Shown here: in pieces, positions 53,123-60,834 of the stretch
How the letters are laid out: the number at the start of each line of letters is the position of its first letter
Numbering within the stretch: the first letter of the stretch is position 1
From: Streptomyces sp. NRRL F-5630
GTDB lineage: Bacteria; Actinomycetota; Actinomycetes; Streptomycetales; Streptomycetaceae
Direction of reading: 5' to 3'
NCBI RefSeq assembly: GCF_000719475.1
Contig: NZ_JOGO01000023.1
Span: 1 to 64,000 of the forward strand
Length of the DNA stretch: 64,000 nucleotides
Position numbers and translations under genes: made by a program
Notes under the pieces: generated by a model
What the model saw: the letters and a program-made list of their open reading frames with translations, nothing else
Database searches by the model: none
What the model was told of the DNA's origin: nothing

Positions 53123-54900
53123 GCGCGGCCGAGACGGAGGCGGGCGCGGCCGTGGGGGCGGAGGCGGCCGGAACGGGGTCGGCCGTGGGGGCGGAGGCGG
53201 CCGGGGTGCCGGGCGTCCGGGGCGGGGCGCCCGCCACCGACTGGGAGTCCCGCGAGCGCACCCCCGGGACCCCGCCCCGCGTCCTCGTGATCGGGGCCGG
53301 GCTCGCGGGGCTCGCGGCGGGCTCGTACGGGCGGATGAGCGGGCTGCGGACGCTCGTCCTGGAGAAGCACGTCCTGCCCGGCGGCTGCTGCACCGCGTGG
53401 TCGCGCGAGGGGTACGTCTTCGACTACTGCATCGAGTGGCTCATCGGCACCGCCGAGGGCAACGAGGCGCACCAGGTCTGGCGCGAACTCGGGGCGCTCG
53501 ACGGCAAGTCGGTGACGAACTTCGCGCTGTTCAACAAGGTCGTCGGCACGGACGGGCGCGAGGTCGTCTTCTGGAACGACCCGGACCGGCTGGAAGCGCA
53601 CCTCCTGGAGCTTTCCCCTGCCGACGCCCCGCACATCCGCGCGTACTGCCGCGACCTGCGGCGCTTCCTCTCGATCGAGCTGTACCCCTTCCTCACCGCG
53701 CCCGCCCTGAAGACCTGGGGCGAGCGGCTGCGCACCCTGCGCACCGTCCTGCCCGCCTTCCGGCTCTTCTGGCGCACCGCGGCGACCCCGATGCACGCCT
53801 TCGCCGACAGGTTCCAGGACCCCCTGCTGCGGACCGCCTTCCGCAACATCTTCTTCCAGGACCCCGAGGGCTTCCCCGTCCTGCCGTACCTCTTCAACAT
53901 GGCGAGCGCCTACCACGGCAACGCGGGCTTCCCGCAAGGCGGTTCGCTCGGGCTCGCGCGCTCGGTCGAGGAGCGGTACACGGGGCTCGGCGGGGAGATC
54001 CGCTACCGGGCCCGTGTCGAACGCGTCCTCGTCGAGGACGACCGCGCGATCGGGGTGGAACTGCGCGGCGGGAAGAGGCTCTACGCCGAGCACGTCATCT
54101 CCGCGGCCGACGGGGACACCACCATCAAGGGCCTGCTCGGCGGCCGGTACACGAGCCCCAGGATCGACAAGCTGTACGAGGAACTGCTGGAGAAGGAGGG
54201 GTCGTTGTTCCCCGCCGTCGTCTCGGCCTTCGTCGGCGTCGAGGGGGACCTGCCCGAGGGCGAGGCGCACAGCACGACGTACCTCCTCGACGAGGAGGAC
54301 GCGGCGCGCCTGCCCGGCGGCCTCCAGTCCAGCATCGTCGTGCAGCTCCGCTCCCGCTACGCGGACGGCTTCGCGCCCGAGGGCAGGTCCGTCGTGCACT
54401 GCACGTACTTCAGCGACTACGGGTACTGGGCGGACTTGCGCGCGGCCGACCGCCGTGCCTACCGCGCCCGCAAGAGCGAAGTCGCCGCCTTCGTCCGGGA
54501 GTTCCTGGAACGGAAGTGGCCGGAGGTGGCCGGGCGCATCGAGCTGGTCGATGTCGCCTCGCCCGCGACGACCCGCCGCTACACCGGCAACCACAAGGGC
54601 TCGATCCTCGCCTGGAAGGCGTTCTCCGAGGCCGACGACCTCTCCGCGAAGCTCGTCGGCAAGGACCGGATGCGCCTGCCGGGTCTCGCCGGGTTCTCGA
54701 TGGCGGGCCAGTGGGTCGGCATGGGCGGGCTCATCCGCGCCGCGTCGACCGGGCGCTTCGCCGTCCAGTACCTGTGCGACGAACTCGGCCTCCCCTTCCG
54801 GGCGTTCGAGAGCGAGAACACCGAGCCCTGGCACCCGGGAAAGCTCGGCAGCCTCCCCCAGCTGGACCGCTGGAACGAACGCGAGGAGCGGGGCCGATGA
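53119..54900 (+). CDS. ftdC: FAD-dependent oxidoreductase (phytoene-dehydrogenase-like), first of two
   Basis: The protein has 593 residues and a GTG start overlapping the PKS-NRPS stop (GTGA). FAD is bound by VLVIGAGLAGLAAGSYG (GxGxxG at 59-64), and the C-terminal FAD motif ends in GQWVGMGGLIRAASTGR. PGGCCTAW is shared with the second oxidoreductase. The first 53 residues are a non-conserved Ala/Gly/Glu-rich extension containing an exact duplication (AVGAEAAG twice). In PTM pathways such enzymes start carbocycle formation from the linear polyene macrolactam. The symbol is by position in the ftd order. Confidence 0.88.
   Translation: MSAAETEAGAAVGAEAAGTGSAVGAEAAGVPGVRGGAPATDWESRERTPGTPPRVLVIGAGLAGLAAGSYGRMSGLRTLVLEKHVLPGGCCTAWSREGYVFDYCIEWLIGTAEGNEAHQVWRELGALDGKSVTNFALFNKVVGTDGREVVFWNDPDRLEAHLLELSPADAPHIRAYCRDLRRFLSIELYPFLTAPALKTWGERLRTLRTVLPAFRLFWRTAATPMHAFADRFQDPLLRTAFRNIFFQDPEGFPVLPYLFNMASAYHGNAGFPQGGSLGLARSVEERYTGLGGEIRYRARVERVLVEDDRAIGVELRGGKRLYAEHVISAADGDTTIKGLLGGRYTSPRIDKLYEELLEKEGSLFPAVVSAFVGVEGDLPEGEAHSTTYLLDEEDAARLPGGLQSSIVVQLRSRYADGFAPEGRSVVHCTYFSDYGYWADLRAADRRAYRARKSEVAAFVREFLERKWPEVAGRIELVDVASPATTRRYTGNHKGSILAWKAFSEADDLSAKLVGKDRMRLPGLAGFSMAGQWVGMGGLIRAASTGRFAVQYLCDELGLPFRAFESENTEPWHPGKLGSLPQLDRWNEREERGR
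53148..53204 (+). repeat. 33-base tandem duplication in the 5' end of the first FAD gene
   Basis: The same 24 bases occur at 53148-53171 and 53181-53204 (period 33 bases, 11 codons). They encode the repeated AVGAEAAG near the N terminus of the first FAD oxidoreductase. Confidence 0.9.
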
Positions 54901-55103
54901 CGAGCCGGGCCGATGACAAGCGGGCGGGAGAGGCCGCCGGGACCGCCGGAGCACGGGCGGACGGGGGCGCCGGGACCGCTGGAACACGGGCGGACGAGGC
55001 CGCCGGAGCACGGGCGGGCGGGGACGCGGGGACCGACGAGGAGCGAGCGCGAAGGATGGCCGGGCCGATGACGACCGCGTACGACGAAGGGCGGGCCCGA
55101 TGA
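54897..55103 (+). CDS. Repeat-built small ORF coupling the two FAD oxidoreductase genes
   Basis: This short frame of 68 codons starts at ATG 54897, overlapping the upstream stop as ATGA. It ends at 55103, overlapping the next start as ATGA again. The translation is Ala/Gly/Arg-rich with an 11-residue repeat (AAGTAGARADG, GAGTAGTRADE, then a partial copy) and resembles no protein I know. The start context GGGCCGATGACGA recurs three times here (near 54891, 55062 and, with one extra base, 55093). It may be a duplicated coupling junction that keeps ribosomes moving into the second oxidoreductase, not a functional protein. Confidence 0.4.
   Translation: MTSRADDKRAGEAAGTAGARADGGAGTAGTRADEAAGARAGGDAGTDEERARRMAGPMTTAYDEGRAR
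54933..55017 (+). repeat. 33-base tandem repeat between the two FAD genes
   Basis: Two full 33-base units (54933-54965, 54966-54998) and part of a third are arranged head to tail with few differences. The period equals that of the duplication at 53148-53204. Confidence 0.8.
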
Positions 55104-56899
55104 CGAGCCGCCCCACCGCCCGCCCGGCCCAGCGCGCCGGGGAGGAGCGCCCACCCGCGCCGGACGGGAGGCGCCGCGAGACCATGCTGATCATCGGCGC
55201 GGGGCTCGGCGGCCTCTCGACCGGCGTCTACGCGCAGCTGAACGGCTACCGTTCGCGCGTCCTGGAGATGCACGAGATCCCCGGTGGCTGCTGCACCGCC
55301 TGGGAGCGCGGCGACTACACCCTCGACGCCTGCGTGAGCTGGCTGCTCGGCAGCGGCCCGGGCAACGAGATGCACCAGATCTGGCTCGAACTCGGCGCCC
55401 TCCAGGGCAAGGAGATCCGCCACTTCGACGTGTTCAACGTCGTCCGCGACACCGACGGGCGCGCGGTCTACTTCTACTCGGACCCCGACCGCCTCCAGGC
55501 CCACCTCACCGGCATCTCGCCCGCCGACGCCCGCCACATCAAGGGCTTCTGCGACAACCTTCGCTCCTTCCGCAAGGCCCTCGCCGTCTACCCCTTCCTC
55601 AAGCCGGTCGGGCTCATGGGCCGCGTCGAGCGGATGCGGATGCTCGCCGGGTTCCTTCCGTACTTCAACGCGGTCCGCAAGACGATCTCCGTCCTCATGC
55701 GGGACTACGCGGAGAGGTTCCAGAGCCCGCTGCTGCGGCGCGCGTTCAACTACGTCCTCTACGAGCGCCACCCCAACTTCCCTGTCCTGCCGACCCACTT
55801 CCAGATGGCCTCGCACGCCAACCTCTCCGCCGGCGTCCCCGAGGGCGGGTCGCTCGGGCTCGCGCGCTCCATCGAGGAGCGATACCTGCGGCTCGGCGGG
55901 GAGGTCTCCTACAACACGAAGGTCGAGGAGGTCCTGATCGAGGGGGACGCGGCCGTCGGGGTGCGGCTGAGCGACGGCGGCGAAGTGCGCGCGGACATCG
56001 TCGTCGCCGCGTGCGACGGGCCCACGACGATGCGCTCGCTGCTCAGGGGCCGCGACCTCGGAGAGGAGTACGAGCGCCTCTACACCGACACGATCGAGAA
56101 GCCCGGCATGGTCTTCCCCGGCTACGTGACGCTCTTCCTCGGCCTCAAGCGCGAGTTCCCCGAGGCCGACCCCTGCACGACGTACCTGCTCGACGACGCC
56201 ACGGCCGGGAAGCTCACCGGCATCCGGCACTCCAGCATCAACGTCCAGTTCCGCGACCGGCACTACCCGGAGCTGTCCCCGCCCGGCACGAGCGTCGTCT
56301 ACGCCACGTACTTCTGCGACATCGCGCCCTGGCGCGCGCTCGACGAGGGCCCCGAGCAGCGCACGCGCCGCAAGGGCGGCGAGGAACTGCACACCCTGCC
56401 CGTCAGGCACGGGCGCGGCTACTACGCGGCGAAGCACCAGGTCCGCGACACGCTCGTGGGGTTCCTGGAGGAGCGCTTCCCCGGGCTGAGCGAGTCCATC
56501 GCCGTACGGGACGTCTCGACGCCGCTCACGCAGGTCCGCTACACGGGCAACTTCGACGGGACCGTGCTCGGCTGGCAGCCCTTCGTGGAGAGCGGCGAGA
56601 CGCTGGAGGAGCTGATCAAGAAGCACGGGCCGGGCGTCCCCGGGCTCGGGAACTTCTACCAGTCCGGGGTCTGGGCCACGACCGGCGGCCTCATCCGCGC
56701 GGCGGCGGCCGGGCGGCACGTCATGCAGTTCGTGTGCCGCGACGACGGCAAGGAGTTCACCGCCTCGGTGGACACGCACGGCCCGCTGCCCACGCACCGG
56801 GTCATCCCGGTGGGGCCGAGGGTGCCGGGGCCCGCGACGGGGCCCGCGGGCGACGGGGCCGCGTCCGTACGCGTCCCGCAGAAGGAGGAATCCCGGTGA
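55100..56899 (+). CDS. ftdD: FAD-dependent oxidoreductase (phytoene-dehydrogenase-like), second of two
   Basis: The protein has 599 residues and is a paralogue of the preceding FAD enzyme. After about 28 variable residues the FAD site reads MLIIGAGLGGLSTGVYAQL, followed by IPGGCCTAWERGDYTLDAC. The C-terminal half carries VWATTGGLIRAAAAGR for the second FAD contact. Two such enzymes plus the dehydrogenase-like protein downstream are the set associated with tricyclic (5/5/6-type) PTMs; the ring pattern here is an inference. Start ATG overlaps the small ORF stop; its own stop overlaps the next GTG (GTGA). Confidence 0.88.
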   Translation: MTSRPTARPAQRAGEERPPAPDGRRRETMLIIGAGLGGLSTGVYAQLNGYRSRVLEMHEIPGGCCTAWERGDYTLDACVSWLLGSGPGNEMHQIWLELGALQGKEIRHFDVFNVVRDTDGRAVYFYSDPDRLQAHLTGISPADARHIKGFCDNLRSFRKALAVYPFLKPVGLMGRVERMRMLAGFLPYFNAVRKTISVLMRDYAERFQSPLLRRAFNYVLYERHPNFPVLPTHFQMASHANLSAGVPEGGSLGLARSIEERYLRLGGEVSYNTKVEEVLIEGDAAVGVRLSDGGEVRADIVVAACDGPTTMRSLLRGRDLGEEYERLYTDTIEKPGMVFPGYVTLFLGLKREFPEADPCTTYLLDDATAGKLTGIRHSSINVQFRDRHYPELSPPGTSVVYATYFCDIAPWRALDEGPEQRTRRKGGEELHTLPVRHGRGYYAAKHQVRDTLVGFLEERFPGLSESIAVRDVSTPLTQVRYTGNFDGTVLGWQPFVESGETLEELIKKHGPGVPGLGNFYQSGVWATTGGLIRAAAAGRHVMQFVCRDDGKEFTASVDTHGPLPTHRVIPVGPRVPGPATGPAGDGAASVRVPQKEESR

Positions 56900-57951
56900 G
56901 GGCCAGCAAGTGGGTCGTGCGCGAGCACGTCGCGGGCGCCCCGGACGTCTCGCGTGTCTACGAGCGCGTGGACGAGGACCTCCCCACCGACCTCGCGCCC
57001 CACCAGATGCTCCTGCGCACGCGGTACGTCTCCGTCGACCCCTACCTCCAGGGCATCACGCTCGACACCCCGATCGGCGCGCACATGGGCGCCGACACGA
57101 TCATGGAAGTGCTCGAAGCCGGGCCCGAGGCACCCTTCCGCGAGGGCGAGCTGGTGCAGGGGTACGGGGGCTGGCGCACCCACCTGGTGAGCGACGGGAA
57201 ACCGGAGCTGTGGGCCACCGGGACCTTCCCGATGGTCTTCCCCGCCTACCGACGGCTGCGGCCCGACTGGTACGACGAGGGCCTGCCGCTCTCGACGGCG
57301 CTCGGCGCGATGGGCGGCCCCGGGATGACGGCGTGGGGCACGCTGAGCAAGTTCCTCGACGTGCGCCCCGGCCAGACCCTCGTCATCAGCGGCGCCTCCG
57401 GCGCGGTCGGCGCCCTCGCCGGGCAGCTCGCCCGGGGCGCGGGCGCCCGCGTCATCGGCACGACGTCGAGCCCGGCCAAGCGCGACTACCTGCGCGGCCT
57501 CGGCTTCGACGAGGTCGTCCTCTACCGCCACGGCGACAGCCTCGCCTCCGTCCGCGCGGCCCTGGAGACGGCGGCGCCCGACGGTGTCGACCGCTACTTC
57601 GACAACCTCGGCGGGGCCGTCACGGACGCCGTCTTCTCGATGCTCACCGTGGACAGCAGGGTCGCCGTGTGCTGGCAGTGGGCGACCCAGGTGGGCGGCG
57701 AGGCGGTCGGGCCCCGCCTGTTCCCGTACATCATGTTCCCCCGCACCACGATCCGCGGGATCTTCTCCATCGAGTGGTTCACCGACGCCAACTGGCAGGC
57801 GCTGCACGAGGAACTGGGCGGCCGCATCCGGCGCGCCGAGGTCGTGAGCGACCAGACGGTGTACGAGGGCTTCGACGCGATCCCCGAGGCGTACGGGAGT
57901 CTCTACGGAGCGCGCGAGGCGAACCGGGGGAAGGTGCTGGTGAAGTTGTGA
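56896..57951 (+). CDS. ftdE: Alcohol-dehydrogenase-like medium-chain reductase of the PTM cluster
   Basis: The protein has 351 residues, a GTG start overlapping the previous stop and a strong ribosome-binding site (AAGGAGGAA). It is a zinc-free medium-chain reductase of the prostaglandin-reductase/enoyl-reductase type. Visible segments are YVSVDPYLQGI, ALGAMGGPGMTAWGTL and the NADP site VISGASGAVGALAGQLA near residue 165, followed by DRYFDNLGGAV. In the ikarugamycin pathway the homologue closes the inner ring by a reductive cyclisation; the same kind of step is inferred here. It is coupled by GTGA to the P450 gene. Confidence 0.9.
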   Translation: MRASKWVVREHVAGAPDVSRVYERVDEDLPTDLAPHQMLLRTRYVSVDPYLQGITLDTPIGAHMGADTIMEVLEAGPEAPFREGELVQGYGGWRTHLVSDGKPELWATGTFPMVFPAYRRLRPDWYDEGLPLSTALGAMGGPGMTAWGTLSKFLDVRPGQTLVISGASGAVGALAGQLARGAGARVIGTTSSPAKRDYLRGLGFDEVVLYRHGDSLASVRAALETAAPDGVDRYFDNLGGAVTDAVFSMLTVDSRVAVCWQWATQVGGEAVGPRLFPYIMFPRTTIRGIFSIEWFTDANWQALHEELGGRIRRAEVVSDQTVYEGFDAIPEAYGSLYGAREANRGKVLVKL

Positions 57952-59219
57952 GCGGCGGGCCCGGCGGGGAGCGGGGGCCGCCCGGGGGCTCGCCGCTCCC
58001 GTCCCCGCCCGCTCCCCTCCCGGAAGGCCCCTCCGTGACCAGTACCCTCCCCACCGCACCCCTGCCCCCGCTCCACCGCATCCCGAGCGCGCCCTGCGCG
58101 GCCCCGCACCCCGTCGTCCTGCCCGACGGCACGGCGGCGTGGCGCGTCAGCAGATACGCGGACGTGCGCGAAGTCCTCGGCGGAGGGGGCTTCACCCGCG
58201 CCGCGCTCTACGCCGAGGAGCACGACGACCGGCCCAGCGGCGGCGGCATCGTCGACGACCCCGAACTCCTCTTCAACCAGGACGGCCCCGAGCACCTGCG
58301 GCTGCGCCGCACGGTGGGGCGGGCCTTCACGCCGCGCGCGGTGGCCCGCTGGGAGCCGTGGATCACCGCGACGGTCGAGGAACTGCTCGACGAACTCGTG
58401 CGGCGCGAGGGGCCCTTCGACCTCGTCTCCGGACTCGCCCGGCCGCTTCCCGTCTCCGTCATCACCCGGCTTCTCGGCCTCGGCGGGGACGCGTGGGAGA
58501 AGATCGGGTACTGGAGCGACCTGGCCTTCACGGACGGCTCGCACTCGGCGGCCGAAGTCGAGTCCGGGCTCGCCGACTTCACGCGCTTCGGCGGTGAACT
58601 CCTGGCGCTGCGCCGCAAGGAGCCCGGGGACGACCTCGTGAGCGGCCTCGTGGGCGCCGCCGACGCCGAGGGCGGTATCCCGGAGTCCCAACTCGTGCGC
58701 TTGGTCTGCGGGATGGTGGTGGGCGGGCACGACAGCACCATGACGATGCTCGGCAACGTGCTCCTCTACCTCCTCGGCGAACGCCGCGACGCCTGGCCGC
58801 GCCTCACCGACGTTGACGCGGCGGGGCGCGCCGCCGACCGCCTCCTCCACTTCGTCCCCCTCGGCGAGGACCCCGGCAGCCTGCGCCGCTGCGTCGCCGG
58901 CACCGACCTCGGCGGCGTGCGCATCCCGGCGGGCGCGATCGTCGTGGCCGACATCGTCGCGGCGAACCGCGACCCCGAGGTCTTCCCGCCCGCCGAGGCC
59001 GAGGACCTCTTCCGCGAACTGCCCGCCCCCACCCTCGCCTTCGGCGGCGGCCCCCACTACTGCATGGGCGCCTGGCTCGCGCGCCTCGAACTCCGCACCG
59101 CCCTGAACCGCCTCGCGACCCGCCTCCCCGGGCTGAGGCTCGTCCAGGGCGACGGGGGAGTCGAGTGGCGGCTCGGGACGACGTCACGCGGGCCGAAGCG
59201 GCTGATGGCGAGGGGGTGA
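57948..59219 (+). CDS. ftdF: Cytochrome P450 tailoring the PTM product
   Basis: The protein is about 423 residues from the coupled GTG at 57948; an internal GTG at 58035 (VTSTLPTAPL) would remove a Pro/Gly-rich leader. The haem-binding loop is intact as FGGGPHYCMGAW. The I helix reads GMVVGGHDSTM with the acid-alcohol-like pair Asp-Ser. At the K helix, where AVEELLRY-type sequence with the ExxR motif is expected, this protein has AADRLLHF, so both Glu and Arg appear replaced (Arg and His). RDPEVFP after it aligns normally. It probably hydroxylates or oxidises the macrolactam. It is the last gene of the cluster. Confidence 0.9.
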   Translation: MSGGPGGERGPPGGSPLPSPPAPLPEGPSVTSTLPTAPLPPLHRIPSAPCAAPHPVVLPDGTAAWRVSRYADVREVLGGGGFTRAALYAEEHDDRPSGGGIVDDPELLFNQDGPEHLRLRRTVGRAFTPRAVARWEPWITATVEELLDELVRREGPFDLVSGLARPLPVSVITRLLGLGGDAWEKIGYWSDLAFTDGSHSAAEVESGLADFTRFGGELLALRRKEPGDDLVSGLVGAADAEGGIPESQLVRLVCGMVVGGHDSTMTMLGNVLLYLLGERRDAWPRLTDVDAAGRAADRLLHFVPLGEDPGSLRRCVAGTDLGGVRIPAGAIVVADIVAANRDPEVFPPAEAEDLFRELPAPTLAFGGGPHYCMGAWLARLELRTALNRLATRLPGLRLVQGDGGVEWRLGTTSRGPKRLMARG

Positions 59220-59252
59220 GGAGAACGGGGGAGGGGCCGGCTCGTTTCGTCG

Positions 59253-60728
59253 TCAGGCGGGCCGGGTCGGGGCGGGGGGCGGCGCGGGTGCCGCCGGCTG
59301 CGGGGCGTGAAGTGCCGCGCGTGACCGGTCCCGGCCGTCCGGAAACGGGGCGGGGCCCGCCGGGGGCGTGGACGGCCGGGGGGTACGGGGCGGAGCCTGC
59401 CGCGTGCGTGATCCGGCCCGTACCGCCAGCCAGGCCCCCGCCGCCGCCAGCGGGGGCAGCGTGTAGCCCAGCCACGGGCGGGGGCCGTCGGCCAGGTGAC
59501 CCGCCGCCGTCGCTCCCGCCGACGAGCCCGCGAGGATCGCGGTCACCGCCCAGCTCATCGCCTCCGTGAGGCGCCGGGCGGGGACGCGGGAGTGGAGGGT
59601 GTTCATGGCCGTGATCATCACGGGGGCCGTCGCCGTGCCGATGAGCAGGAGCGCGGGAGCCAGGGGCCACGCCGCGTCCGTGGTCGCCGCGCAGAGCGGC
59701 GGGAACAGGAGCAGCGCCGCCATCACGGCGAGGCAGCGGCCGAGCCGGAGAGGTCTCCCGCAGGCGCCGAGAGCGAGCCCCGCGAGGCCCGAGCCCGCCG
59801 CCTGGACACCGAGCAGCAAGCCGGCGGCGCCTCCCGTCCCGCTCACCGTCGTCACCTCCAGGGACCCGAAGACCACCCCGGTCCCCACGAAGCAGCACAG
59901 CAGCGGCGCGAGTCCCCGCCACGGCAGCCGCCCCGCCGCGCTCCCCGCTCCGGGCGCGGGACGCACGTCCTCGCCCACCGCCACGAAGGCGAGCGTCCCG
60001 CCGAGGAGCAGCCCCGCCGCCGTGAGCAGCCCGGCCGCCGGGTCGAACGAGGTCGCGAGCAGCACGGCCAGCACGGGACCGAGGGTGAAGCAGAGTTCGT
60101 CAATGACCTGCTCCAAGGCGTTCGCGGCGCCCTTCAACCGGGAGCCTTCGGACGTCGGGCCGGGGCTTTCGGGCGTCGGGCCGGTGCTTTCGGGAGTCGG
60201 CCCGGAACGTTGAGGCGTCGGCCTGGGGCCCACCGGTGTCGGCCCGGAGTCTTCCGGTGTCGTCCCCGAGCCTCCCGATACCGGCCCGGGGTCCTCCGGT
60301 TTCCGCAGCAGGTGGGCCCAGCGCGCCCGCGCCATCGCGCCCGTGTTCGGCGCGCAGCCGAGGAGCGGGTACGTCGCGAAGTACGTCCACACCGGGGCCC
60401 CGCCCCGCACGCACAGCACGAGCCCCAGCAGCCCGAGCGCCGCGAGGGCCGCCGCCCACGGCGCGACGCGCCGCTGCCCGTGCCGGTCGGTGAGCCGCGC
60501 GGTCCACGGCCCGGCGAGCGCCGTCGCGAGCAGTCCCGCCGCCGACACGGCGCCCGCGAGCCCGTACGAGCCGTGCGCCCGCGCCACGAGCAGCACGGTG
60601 CTCACGCCGCACATCGCGGCGGGGAGCCGCGCCACGGCACCCGCGGCGGTGAAGAGGCGCGCGGAGGGCAGGGCGAGCAGGGCGCGGTAGGGGGCCCACG
60701 GCGGGGCGCCCCGGAGGGGGATCGGCAT
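59253..60728 (-). CDS. MFS transporter with a Pro/Thr repeat loop
   Basis: This membrane protein has 491 residues with about twelve hydrophobic segments. After the fourth or so segment, the central loop carries about 50 residues of imperfect SGPTPE repeats (residues about 150-200), far longer than usual. A Pro-rich tail of about 60 residues ends the protein. MFS signature features are present (DRHGQRRVAPWAAALAAL between segments 2 and 3). Being convergent with the PTM cluster and divergent from a LysR regulator, it could export the tetramate product or be an unrelated drug exporter. ATG 60728 starts MPIPLRGAPPW. Confidence 0.85.
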   Translation of the reverse strand: MPIPLRGAPPWAPYRALLALPSARLFTAAGAVARLPAAMCGVSTVLLVARAHGSYGLAGAVSAAGLLATALAGPWTARLTDRHGQRRVAPWAAALAALGLLGLVLCVRGGAPVWTYFATYPLLGCAPNTGAMARARWAHLLRKPEDPGPVSGGSGTTPEDSGPTPVGPRPTPQRSGPTPESTGPTPESPGPTSEGSRLKGAANALEQVIDELCFTLGPVLAVLLATSFDPAAGLLTAAGLLLGGTLAFVAVGEDVRPAPGAGSAAGRLPWRGLAPLLCCFVGTGVVFGSLEVTTVSGTGGAAGLLLGVQAAGSGLAGLALGACGRPLRLGRCLAVMAALLLFPPLCAATTDAAWPLAPALLLIGTATAPVMITAMNTLHSRVPARRLTEAMSWAVTAILAGSSAGATAAGHLADGPRPWLGYTLPPLAAAGAWLAVRAGSRTRQAPPRTPRPSTPPAGPAPFPDGRDRSRAALHAPQPAAPAPPPAPTRPA

Positions 60729-60834
60729 GTCCCCAGGCTCGCGGCGGGCCCGCCGCCCGGTCCAACACCTCTTCGGGCGCCGATTCACCGCTCCGCGTTG
60801 TCAATGGCCGGGTGCCACGGGTTAGGTTCGCGCC
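60729..60834. promoter_or_regulatory. Divergent promoter region, MFS gene / lysR
   Basis: This is 106 bases between divergent starts, including a less G+C-rich patch (GTTGTCAATGG near 60798). The arrangement is the classical one in which a LysR protein binds between itself and its target. No exact T-N11-A site could be singled out. Confidence 0.45.

Noticed and set aside
42200..59260. Attachment-site duplication of the tmRNA 3' end flanking the PTM cluster
   Set aside because: I looked for a second copy of the T-arm/acceptor sequence after the P450 gene and to the window end and saw none, nor any integrase gene.
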